Positions 41,601 through 51,380 of a DNA stretch of 64,000 nucleotides are shown here, in pieces. Below the pieces are notes generated by a model, which worked only from the letters and a program-made list of their open reading frames with translations, ran no database searches and was not told where the DNA came from. How positions within the stretch are numbered: the first letter of the stretch is position 1; every line of letters starts with the position of its first letter. The stretch is taken from the NCBI GenBank assembly GCA_009741485.1, contig CM019217.1, positions 47,517,314-47,581,313 of the forward strand, in the 5' to 3' direction. This DNA comes from Malurus cyaneus samueli (lineage: Eukaryota > Chordata > Aves > Passeriformes > Maluridae). The position numbers and the translations under genes are program-made.

Positions 41601-43896
41601 TTAATCTTAGTTATGATCCTAAGTAGATGCCTTCTTGACTCTGGCATCATCATGGCTGCAAAATAAGAAGCAGGCTCACTGGCACTGAACATATGCATGT
41701 CCTGGATTTGCTCTGCCTCCCGCTTGTGGAAAGCTGGCAAAAGCAGCAAATGCTGTGCCTTAACATTTTTTTTTCCCTCTGTTTTATTGTGTTTAGATGG
41801 GACAAGCGTACTGCAAAGCTGCCGGTTGTCCACTTGATGGTATCAAGTAACTGAGCATGGGAGGGTACGGCTGCTTAACGCTCTCGACTCAGGCAGACGT
41901 GACTGGAGATTTTTATAACAGGTAAAACATCTGTGTTATGTTCTTTGCCTACACAAACAACTCCTGTGCTAGATTTAATCAGACTGTGCATAATTTAGCT
42001 TGCTGCTCAGATTCCACAGTCCAGTCTAGTCTGTTCCGGACCAACATTGCTATGAAGTGGATAAATAATGCCTCCATCAGGAAAATCACCACGATTTTGC
42101 TGCAAGCAGAGGACACTGCTAATTTGCATTTTCAAAGACTCTCTGTTATCTGTTTCTAGGTGAAAACACATTAGAGAAAAAGCAATTGGAAATAATTTGT
42201 GCTCAAACTCTGTCATTACCAAATAATTTCTAAGCATTAAAAAAAAAGCTGACATCTTTCCCATAATCAAGCTTTAGCAAAATGAAAAATGTAACTTTGA
42301 GCTAAAGCAAGGAGGAACACTTGACACTGTTCTTCATCCTCTCACTCTTCATCATCACGTTTCCCTTTGTCTGAGGATACCTTTGGGCAGACCCATGTAC
42401 ACACAAGCATGAGCCTTGTCTCTTTTCAGAGGTGAGACCAGGTAGGGCTAGAATTTCTCTTCATTGTCACTAAGAGCATGAAAGCAATTTCTTGGATAGA
42501 GTTCTGCTTTCCCAGTTTGGACTTTGATTCTAGTATGGCAGATTTTTCTATTTATCCCAGACAGAAAAAAAATAAAAAGTTTCTCATCATACCTCTTCAA
42601 AATAAGAAACACCTAGCATGAGATTTGTTATTCATTAGGAAAATGGCTTTACACTGTGTCCCACAGAAACACGGTGATCTGGCTCGTTTGGCAATCTTTA
42701 TGATAACAAGTATGTGCAAATCTAATGTAACAAGGGACTTTCTGTCTCAGGCTATTGAATTTCTGGTGCAGAACATGCCTTGTCCAAAGTAAACATGATG
42801 GCATGATGCTGGGACAGAAAGATGCTTGGGCAGAAAGATGGCATCATTTGGCCAAGCAAAACATGGAGCCAGGTCACACGGACCTATGGGTACAAGGCTG
42901 TCTGTGCCCACATGGGGCACTGAAGCAGCCAGAGGATGTCTGTATCTGCCCTGAAATAAGAAGAGCTGATCTCAGGAGGGACTTTCACCCTGGCCCAGAC
43001 GAGCAGCACCCACTTGCGCACCACACAGGCAGCAGCGGGGTGCGGGCAGCCGTCCTGCTCCCAGCGGCGCCTCAATAACCCCCAGCATAAAATGACAATC
43101 ATATCTTGAGGGTTTGCAGGGTTACTTTGCTGGATGTCACCACGAGCAAGAGTGAGTAATGGTGCTGGCTACTAACACCAGGGGGTAATGTGAGGCGCTG
43201 GAGCTGGCGCCGATGGCTTCAGTGCTGCCAGCCACTCCGAGGCAGCCTGGGCAGCTCATACCATACTCAGGGAGCCCATACTGTGCGCCAAATAAGAGCA
43301 TGTGGGGATTATTTATTTTCTTCTGTCAGTTTATTAATTCCAAATACTATTTCAACTTCTTATTGCCAACAGATAGTCTGGGAGCAAGTCCTTGTTTTGA
43401 AAAGCGCAGTTGTTATTCACAAGTCCTGACCATAAGGTATGTGCTGCTTGGTGGAATTTGTTTGCAAACTGTCCATTGCAACTCTTAACTGTTTATTGTG
43501 AAGAAACTATCACCTAGGGCTATGTAATAATGATTTCTTCTCCCTGACTAGAATACACAAAACATTTTGTTTAGCAAGAAGAGACAAATTATGAAGAATA
43601 AATGACTAGATATGAACTTCTGGTACATTTTATTCAAAATCTAAGTTATCCGGCTGCAACCCACAAAGCTTTTTGGATCCACATCTTCATGGCGAGTTGT
43701 GACTGCTTGAATACTTGGGAAACAATAGGTAATAAAACTGCACAAATATGATTCCACAAACTTGATTCATAGTATAAACCAACACAGTTAGTCTTGTCTG
43801 AGAAGTGTCATAGTTGGGCAAATCTCTTTCTTATCCCATGTATCTTTATACTATGTGTAGTCAGTATTCACGTAAGAGAATGCCAGATAGGGTGAG

Positions 43897-43985
43897 CTAC
43901 CTGTTCTTTCAGTCTCTGTTCTCTCTGTCTCTCTGTCTTCAGTTCTCTCTCTACCTGTTCTTTCAGTGTCTGGTCTTGCTTTGAG
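43897..43985 (+). repeat. CT-rich low-complexity tract with a 17-bp direct repeat
   Basis: The string CTACCTGTTCTTTCAGT occurs at 43897-43913 and again at 43951-43967, 54 bases apart. CTCTCTGTCT-type microsatellite fills the space between. Both copies look like polypyrimidine-CAG splice acceptors, but no exon follows either one. Confidence 0.75.
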
Positions 43986-44329
43986 AAGTTTCTCTGGTTC
44001 AAAAAGTGTACTGAACACAAGAACTGCCACACAAAAGTGCTTTCTAGGAGATGCACCTCCTTCCTATGTGGTAATACCAAGATGAGAACCAAACTACAGC
44101 AGGTCAATGCAGCATTTGGAAGGTAAGAGGCAGAGAGAAAAGGACCAGGAACCACCAAGTTTCCCAGCAGGCCACCCCTGCAGTTCTTTGGATGTTGATG
44201 CTCCTTTTCTAGCTCACCAAACCAGGCACAATGAAAACTGACCAGTGTGCATGGAGCAGTGAAGAAGCAACTTGATAAATAAACAAGCAGAATGAAAATT
44301 GGCTAAAATTAAGCCTTCACACGAGGGAA

Positions 44330-45275
44330 ATTAATGCATGCTGCTTCTCTGGAAGCAAGCCCTCATGTCGCCTGCCTGCGACGGTGAGTTATACACGTTT
44401 ATCCTCAGCACTTTAAAAAAAGAACGGGACAACGGAGCGCTCGCGCTCTTTATCCCCGCACCGTGGGCATGACAGCCCAGCCATAAACCACCGTAAATTT
44501 GCCCCGTGTTCCGGAGCTTCCCCGGCGGAGCCGCCCGCCCCTTGCAGCCCCTTCCCCGTTCCTGGCCGGCGCGGGCGCCCCTTGCGAGACCTCTGCGACC
44601 CTCGCCCTTTTCTAATTCTGGCGTAAGCTGAGTCTTTTCTGGTCCCGCAGGTATACATGATGCAAAGACAGCCCGCGCCCCGCAGCCGCCTCTCCGCCTA
44701 GGTGAATAAATATTGCCGATGAGGGCGGGGATGCGGGGCGGTGGCTCCGCGGCTGACAGCGGGGCAGCGCGGGTTGCCTGCCGCCTGCGGGCTTCCCCGC
44801 CTGGCGCGGCGCGGCTGCTGGGCGCCGGCAGGCAGGTGAGCGGGAGCAACAAGTCCTCGGGCGGCGGGGAGGGGAGCGGAGGCGGAGGGGGGCGCTTCCC
44901 GCCCCGCGCCTGAAAACCCTCTGACAAGTGGCAAAGCGCTCGCAGAGCACGCTGCTCCTCCGAACGGCGGCTGGGAGCCGCGGGGCTCGTCTCGCACCCA
45001 GCCCTGTGGCCGGCCTGTGTGTGCTCGCCCCCGCCCCGACCCGCTGCCGGGCGGTGCGCGGTGCGTGAGGGCTGCGGAGCGCGCCGCCGCTTCGCCTTCA
45101 AAGTGTGTGAGCCGGCTGCGGGCTTTGCTGCGCTTAACGTGGTTTTTTTTTTTTTTTTGTTTTTTTTTTTTTTTTTTTTTTTCTTCCTTTACATCAGTAT
45201 TTTGGCGTTTGTTATTTATTTTCTCGTACTATATTTCGTTCCTATTATTTTTGTTACCCTTGTTGTAAACTAATT
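44330..45275 (+). promoter_or_regulatory. COL25A1: CpG-island promoter and 5' region of COL25A1
   Basis: GC and CpG rise sharply from about 44400 and stay high through exon 1 and intron 1 to about 46200, apart from an AT-rich insert at 45141-45275. GC boxes are visible, for example GGGCGGGG at 44723-44730, with an AT-rich GAATAAATATT just upstream (44704-44714). The transcription start and any non-coding first exon cannot be placed by eye. The 256-codon minus-strand frame here follows from base composition. Confidence 0.7.
45143..45182 (+). repeat. T16-G-T23 tract inside the CpG island
   Basis: A 40-base T run with a single G at 45159. It is followed by about 95 bases of AT-rich DNA before the COL25A1 start, so the whole 135-base stretch breaks an otherwise GC-rich island. 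On the minus strand an AATAAA lies some 30-40 bases before the A run. Confidence 0.9.
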
Positions 45276-45280
45276 CCTCC

Positions 45281-45691
45281 ATGGGGGCGGAGGAAAGAAA
45301 TCAAGCTGCGCAGCTGAAGGCTGTGCGAGCACGCTGGGGAAGAGTCGAGGAGCGCAGGAACAGGATGCAACGGGAAGCCCGGCGGCAGCGGGAAGCCCGG
45401 CCTCGGAGAGCCCGGCCTCGGGAAGCCCAGCCTCGGAAGCCCGGCTGCGGCGGGGAGCGCTGCCCGCGGCGGCCGGCCGTGGGCTCCGCGCTGGCCGCGC
45501 TCCTCTCGGCGCTGGCCGCGCCTCTGCGTCTACCTGGGGGTGCGGACCAGCGACCTCCAGGCCAGGGTCGCGGCTATCGAGGGCGCCGAGGGGGCTTCTC
45601 TGCCGCCGCCCCGCTTCCGCCGCTGCCCGGCTTTTCCTTGGAGCAGCTCAACGCGATGATGCAGGAGAAAGTGGAGCGACTTCTCGCCCAG
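45281..45691 (+). CDS. COL25A1: COL25A1 first coding exon (collagen XXV N terminus, frame broken)
   Basis: Collagen XXV (CLAC-P) is a type II single-pass transmembrane collagen. Its shed ectodomain binds amyloid fibrils, and the protein is needed for motor innervation of muscle. The frame from 45281 (CCATGG context, in-frame stop at 45266) gives an Arg-rich cytoplasmic part of about 66 residues, then a membrane segment (G68-A80) containing LAALLS as in mammals. Next, VYLGVRTSDLQARVAAIEG, clearly the juxtamembrane region, is read in the next frame from 45525. The original frame returns near 45623 with LPGFSLEQL and MQEKVERLLAQ, then a GTGTGC donor after 45691, at the Q|K junction expected from the mammalian protein. 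The two breaks compensate. One or two bases are probably wrong at about 45510-45524 and again at 45600-45623, by assembly error or mutation. The start codon is the least certain point; an ATG at 45365 is an alternative. Confidence 0.82.
45371..45445 (+). repeat. COL25A1: 15-bp tandem repeat coding for an Arg/Pro/Ala pentapeptide
   Basis: About five imperfect units like GGGAAGCCCGGCCTC code for REARP, RRARP, REAQP and RKPG steps in the predicted cytoplasmic tail of COL25A1. The copies are whole-codon in length, so expansion would keep the frame. If the start codon lies further right, this becomes 5' UTR. Confidence 0.75.
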
Positions 45692-46213
45692 GTGTGCGGG
45701 ACGGGGGTGGCCGTTCTGGTGTGCGTGTGTCGGGCAATGGGGATGCTTGGGGCGGGGGGCGGCCGGAGCGAGCTGCTCGGGTGGGAGGTGGAGGGGGAAG
45801 CGAGGAAAGTGAGCCCCTGTCCCCGAGGGCGATGGGGCCGGGGGGGAGCGGGCCGGGGGCACCCGGGATGGGGGATGGCGGGGGACCCTGAGCAAGCCGC
45901 CCCCGAGGCGCTTCTCTCATCGGGAACTTGCCGCTGTCCCTCTGCTTCCCGACCGCGCGTGTCGACAAGGCAGAAAGGCGGGGGGCACTTGGGCGCCGGT
46001 GGGAGAGACCCCCGAGGTGTCGGGCTTGGCTTTGTTGGTGTGGGGGTGGTGAGGTCAGTGAGACACCTCAGGCCGAGCCGAGTCCAAGCAAAGAAGCCGC
46101 TGCTGGTTGCGCAGCCTATGGCACAGCGGTCAATTCCAGTTTGTGGTCGGGAGCGCTGTCTGTGGCGGAGCGAGCTCGCCGAGTGCCCTCATGTTGCTTC
46201 TCTTCTCCCCTAG
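45692..46213 (+). other. COL25A1: COL25A1 intron 1 (522 bp)
   Basis: A GT donor at 45692 and a CTTCTCCCCTAG acceptor ending at 46213 bound this phase-0 intron. It continues the CpG island with G-rich strings. The exon 1 frame stays open through it by chance to 46213, giving a 310-codon read-through frame that should not be taken as protein. Confidence 0.9.
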
Positions 46214-46283
46214 AAATCTTACGAGCACTTGGCAAAAATACGAGTAGCGAGAGAAGCGGCTCCAGAGTGCAACTGCCCACCAG
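46214..46283 (+). CDS. COL25A1: COL25A1 second coding exon (furin site, start of collagenous region)
   Basis: This 70-base exon codes KSYEHLAKIRVAR, then EAAPECNCPP. It matches the mammalian collagen XXV stem almost residue for residue (human M, I and PS become L, V and AP). RVAR (46241-46252) is the furin motif R-X-X-R. Cleavage after this Arg in the human protein frees the soluble CLAC ectodomain. The Cys pair CNC before the first Gly-X-Y triplets is kept and probably helps trimer linkage. A good polypyrimidine acceptor precedes it and CAG|GTAACA follows. The exon ends in phase 1, so the next exon should supply the rest of a Gly codon, as the collagen repeat requires. Confidence 0.96.
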
Positions 46284-47955
46284 GTAACAGACTGCTTGGA
46301 TATCTCCTCTCGGAGGCTTGTAATTCTGATTTGGTATCCCGCGTTTTGAAATACACCTAAGTCAGATCCAGGAGATGCCTCTTCAATGAACAGCTCTTCC
46401 TTAGGTGGAAAAGGTGTAAAGCCCAGATTCATTTGTTTTCACTGTGGCATTAGAGTGGAATGAATGCTAATAAACCCCCTCCATTAGGCTGCATGTTGCG
46501 AAACAGTAACACTTAGGAAGAAGTTAATGATGTACTCCAACAGATTAAATATATTCTGTCTTAAATGGGATAGTACTGAATCAAGGCATTGTGTGCTCAA
46601 GTTGGGAAGTAGAGCAAAAGTCCCTGTCAAAAATACGGAACAATTTATAACACAGGTTGAAATAGGTAGAGGGTCTGTTGCAAGTTAGCACTAATATATA
46701 CATGAGCTTTTTTCAATCTTGTTTTTCTGTAGTCTTGGTTGAAAGCAGTTTCCCTAGGAAGGTATTGCAGGTTTTTCACACTGAAGGTTAAAAACCGTAT
46801 GTGTTTAATACAACCAGGGATATTGTTTGGCTTTGGAAATAGGCCCTTCTAATACTGCAATCAGTTGTTTGTACATTCATGCAGTGTTTCCTGTGGGTTT
46901 TGTGCTCCTTTTTGGTAGTCTGTTGTTTTAACTTTAGAAACTCTTTCTAATATATGTCCAAGTTCATTTAGCATCCTAGAAGTTAAGAAAATAATGCCAG
47001 TGTTTTACAGGGGGATGTTGGAATTCCAGCATCCTCTGTGGTGACATTATATGCAGAGGATGCTTTACATGACCTCTAAATCTGTATGAAAAACCATCTC
47101 CTTTACAGGTGGAATACTGACTGTCAACAGGACATAAGCTGATGATGCTTGCCAGCAGGATGTGCCATAGTACTTGTGTATAAAGGAAGGAGCTTTCCTG
47201 GTTTTTGATTTAATTCCTGCCAAACTCTTCAGTCTGAAACGAGTACCGAATCTCAGTGTTAAAGCTGCCTGCAGTGATTGGTACCCTATTTTGGTGTTGA
47301 TGCAGCTGAGAGCAGAGTATTTACTGGCTGGTGTAGGAGTTGCCATGGCTATCATGGAAAGGACAATATGTATGACCTGGACTGTTTTAAAATAGTGCAT
47401 AGAATTACTCAACTCCCAGTTAGTTTTGGTAAGGAGCATTGGTTTCCTGCTGTAGTGTATATATTTTTTTTCCTTCAAGGTTTACATGAGCAAACCAATC
47501 TTATTTTTTCTGCTGCTTAACGGTAGTGAGTTAAAAGATGCCAGCTTTTGCAGAGAAATGAGAGTTACTCATCATGTTCTTTGCCGAGATGCATTCTGTG
47601 AGCCTGAAATGATGTAGAATTTGCTGCTAAGCTCTTTCCCTTTTTCTTCTTCCTTGTGTAAATGTTTCTGTTATGATGTTTTCACATCCTGTTTTCCTAC
47701 CAAATGGCACTATCTACTTTTGCATGGCTGGTGTTATGTGCTGCTTTACTTCTTCACTACCACTAGAGCTCCACATTATACCAATTTTTATCTGACCTTT
47801 CTTCTTAAGTATATTTTATCAAATAGATAACGAGCAACAGAATATTTCTCGCATGTGTTGTAAAAATACTTGCTGTGTGAAAGTCAAAGCAATTTGGGAA
47901 ACATTTTCAAGGGAACAAGTTTTATAAGACCAGAAAAACTTACACGAATCATTAC

Positions 47956-47973
47956 AAAAAAAAAAAAAAAAAA
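47956..47973 (+). repeat. A18 homopolymer
   Basis: Eighteen consecutive A residues. No recognisable retrocopy lies on the left side. Confidence 0.9.
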
Positions 47974-48639
47974 GTTGCAGAAGGAGGGATTAGAAATGTG
48001 ATATGGAGCTTTTCACCTCTTGGTAGCTGTTTCAATTTGGAAGCAAGTTTTGTAGTGACTGAAAGATGTTGCCATGTGGCAGCCTGATTTTGCAGTTGAT
48101 GCTCTCATGGTTGTTGCCAGTGGACAGGTGTCTACCTCAAAATGGCATCGTCTTGGGAGCCTTGTCTGAGAGGGCAGGGGCTGAGTGGCACCACCACCTG
48201 AGCACAATGCCTTCCTAACAGCAGGCATTAGGCAGAGCAGGAGGGAATAGAGAAAATAAACTGTTGTTTCTTCATTTGCTTCCCTCTGTTAGAATTCCTT
48301 TTTGGCTGCACAGGATGGGCTTTTGTTTTAATCTTTATTGCTGCTGTTGCAAATAGTTAGGTTCAAAATGGTATTTGGTTTAATAGGAAAAGCATAATGG
48401 TACCTCAGTGGTCTTTCTGTTGCCTGCTATTTGCAAAGTCAAATAGTACATTGCCTCTTTAACCACATGGTTCACTTTTGCTTCTTTATTCTGCTCAATT
48501 TATGCATTCCTCTCCTGTGTTTCTGTAATAATAAAGTGCATGTCTGTTAGAGATGACTTTGGAAGGCCCTCATGGTACAGAGGAAGTGATTTTTGAAATG
48601 TCCCTGTACTGTGGGAAAAGGTCACTACTGAATGGCCAC

Positions 48640-49370
48640 CAGGACTGTTTCCATCATCCTTCTCTTTAAAGAGAAATAAAGATTATTTAAAAGTAGGCTA
48701 CCTTGTTCTCTACCAAAAGAAGAGAAATTCATTCTGCCGACAGGAGGGTGAGAATGTGGCCTCTGATTCAGAATTAAGGTTTTGCCTCTGGTTGTCCTGC
48801 CAATTGATGGGGGCGATTTAAGGAAAACAGACACCAATCGAAAGAATGGTCTTATTTTGCTAAGAATTTTAAGACAACATAAAAAGTGAAAAGATACATT
48901 CACGAAAACTACATTCTTGGCTTTAGCAATAAGCAAAAATAAGCAAGGTAACACACCTAATCATTGCTATGCAAGAGAAAGGATAGTGATTGAGAAAGAT
49001 ACATCACCAATTGCCTAAATATTTTACCATCATCCAGAGTCCACAGTCACCGGGGAGGCCCATTTTGCAATGAGGATCTGGAGAACGGTTCCCAGCAATT
49101 GGAAAAGTCCTGTGTGGTGTGTTCACCCATAGGTGAGGTCTCCAAATTCACCCTGAAAGTGGTTCCTGCTTTTATAGGCCTAAATCAGCAAGTCAAAGTG
49201 ACTTGATAATATTTTTAGCAGAGAAACACCTGGATGTGATGGCACACTTCCCGCCCAGCCACAGCCAGGGCTTGGCCAGAACCCAGGTCTTGACTTGGGA
49301 GGGTTTCCCCTAAAATACCCTACAAATAAACCTCTGTTCATGTCAGTTGGGTAAGTTTCTTTAAAGGATA
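48640..49370 (-). mobile_element. Possible decayed LTR-retroelement relic
   Basis: Read on the minus strand, the stretch has a promoter-like TATAAAAGC (49177-49169), about 340 bases of non-coding sequence, then TTGGTGTCTGTTTTCC (about 48838-48823). It goes on into a partly open frame. This resembles the order of an avian endogenous-retrovirus LTR followed by a primer-binding site and leader. I could not find paired LTRs, clear TG...CA ends, a target-site duplication or a gag/pol motif, so the call is tentative. No functional viral gene is present. Confidence 0.22.
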
Positions 49371-51337
49371 CATTTCTTTCAGATGACTACACAAGGTTAT
49401 AAAGAGCTAGTGTAAGTGTCTTTGTCATGTATTTTTAGTTAAATAATACTGCTGGTGTCAGTCACACAGTACCCAGGATCCACCTTGCAAGTCATCTCTG
49501 GCTGGGGCCTGTTGCTCAGGTCTCAGCACATCACTGGTGTAGGTGTCATTAGCTTGAGATTTTCACCCCCTTTTGGGTCTCCATGGTAGGAACCTGCACA
49601 TTCAAAGGAAAGTGGGTTTAAATGGCTCAGATACCTGTGGAAGTGGGATTCACAAGCTCATTGCTTGGAGAGGAGTCCATATGTAGTACCTTCTAATCCA
49701 ACATAGCCTTGAATTTCATCTAGAGTAAAGAGTGGCCACATTTCTCTTTAAAAATTTTGTTTTTACTACGTGGGGCTTTTTTATTATATTTTCTCTTATT
49801 CTATTTTCTTATGAAAGAAACGTGATGTGAGGTGTTGTTAGCGTTTTGGTTTTAACTCTGTGTGGTTAGAACCAGATACCAAAGATTTTGTAAATATTTT
49901 TAAAATTACAATAGCAGGCATTCTTTCTCTTCTTAAAGCAGAGTAATAAAGTTTGAAAAGTAAATTTGTGCTGACATTCCTCTTAAATTACCTCAGCTCT
50001 AATAAGAGTGCCAGTATCAATCTTGTGCTTTTAACTGGTGCTGCAGTCACTGCTGGTAGTTGGCCTTCTGCACATAAGACTGGGGGGAAAATTGAGTGGC
50101 TAAAATAATTTTAAGTGTAATAAATTAATTTTCACTTGCCCGGCTATTTTTATTGTAAGTTAATGTTTTCCTACTTTGAAAGATGAACAGAAAATGTAGG
50201 TGTGTAGGTAGTTACTTCATACTTCTAAATTTTCCTCTAAGTGGCTGTGGGAGTATAATCAGCTCTTATGAGGAGCAGTCAAGCACCGTGCTGGGTATTT
50301 CTTACGATGTGCCAAGAATGACATGGTTGTGGAAAGAGTAACATGTGCAAAAAGCACAGGGATACTCCCCATTCAGTAGAAGTTTAAGAAATTTTTTTTT
50401 TGTAGATTCTTTCAGATTTTCCTCTTCCCAAAATCATTCACATGTGAATGTAGTGAATGTAGCTGTAGACTTCAATGAAAATGAGCATATGGTTACACGT
50501 TTTAGTGATCTGATCCTTTATATATTGTAAGGGTCAGCGCAGTCATGTGCCATAGTATCTCATTGTGTAAGTGGTCGTCAGAGCCTGCTCTTGGAGTCAG
50601 ATAATTCTGCCAGGAGTAGGAATCAAATCTAGTAGTACAAGAAGTTCAAGCTTTCTCAGCAGGGAGGCTGGCAGGTGATTATGTACGGTTCTGTATGTAC
50701 CTTTTGATGAGGGACCAGTTTTAGAAAGCAATTATCTTATTTTTCCCCCTCTTCTCTTTTGAGGAAGACCTTCATACTGAATTTATTCATTAAAAGAATG
50801 CATTTCTTTAATTATGTGTTGTCAAAGAGTAAGTTGCGTAAGAGTTGTCTTTCAACTTCAGCTACACAGCACACTGTGTATGTATCTTCACTGTAACTTG
50901 TACTTAAAGTTACAGGGTCTGTAGGTTTTGAGATTTGTTTTGGGGCTTTTTTCCCTCCCCAGAACATTAGTTGAACTTCAGTGTTGGGTGCCTGTCAAAG
51001 TTGACTGCAAATTTGTTTTTGTTTTTCTTCAGTGCCACAGGTAAAGTTCCTTTGTTCATTTTGCTTGTATTTTTCACATCAAGAAGTGCCCTTGTGACTT
51101 CAGTGCCTTCACAGACTCTTTCTGTAGCTTCAAACCCTTTCCAGGTACAGACATTCTCCTCATTCTTTCTTAGCCAGCTATTTTGTGCTCTTTTTGTAAT
51201 CACGTCATCTTGATTCTCTGTTCAAGTCCTAGAGAGCTTTATTGTTTGGCATTTGAAGTACTTCCTATTTCACTGTGCAATTTGCTGCCATCAGGTTTGT
51301 TTCGGTGTTGTTGTGTGCCTATAAACCAAGGGTTTTG

Positions 51338-51380
51338 TTTTTTTTTTTTTTTTTTGTTTTTTTTTTTTTTTTTTTTTTTT
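51338..51380 (+). repeat. T18-G-T24 tract
   Basis: A 43-base T run broken by one G, very like the tract at 45143-45182. Low-complexity DNA within COL25A1 intron 2. Confidence 0.92.

Larger units (their letters stand above)
26850..43890. other. Intergenic DNA without a recognised gene
   Basis: Mixed AT-rich DNA with slightly more GC-rich stretches near 28.9-29.2, 30.1-30.6, 31.4-31.6, 34.6-34.8 and 42.9-43.3 kb. Those stretches produce longer chance frames, the longest 161 codons at 28781-29266. None has recognisable domains or splice structure. Simple repeats and one doubtful CR1 scrap are listed separately. Confidence 0.55.

Noticed and set aside
42755..43078. 107-codon plus frame near a GC-richer patch
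   Set aside because: No homology or splice structure recognised; open because of local composition.
44331..45101. 256-codon minus-strand frame upstream of COL25A1
   Set aside because: Composition-driven open frame in the CpG island with no recognised motif; several overlapping frames exist on the same strand.
45692..46213. Continuation of the COL25A1 exon 1 frame to give a 310-residue protein
   Set aside because: It reads through intron 1; strong donor and acceptor sites and homology of exon 2 show it is spliced out.
47065..47478. 137-codon minus-strand frame within COL25A1 intron 2
   Set aside because: No recognisable domain, ordinary composition, opposing frames of similar quality on the plus strand.
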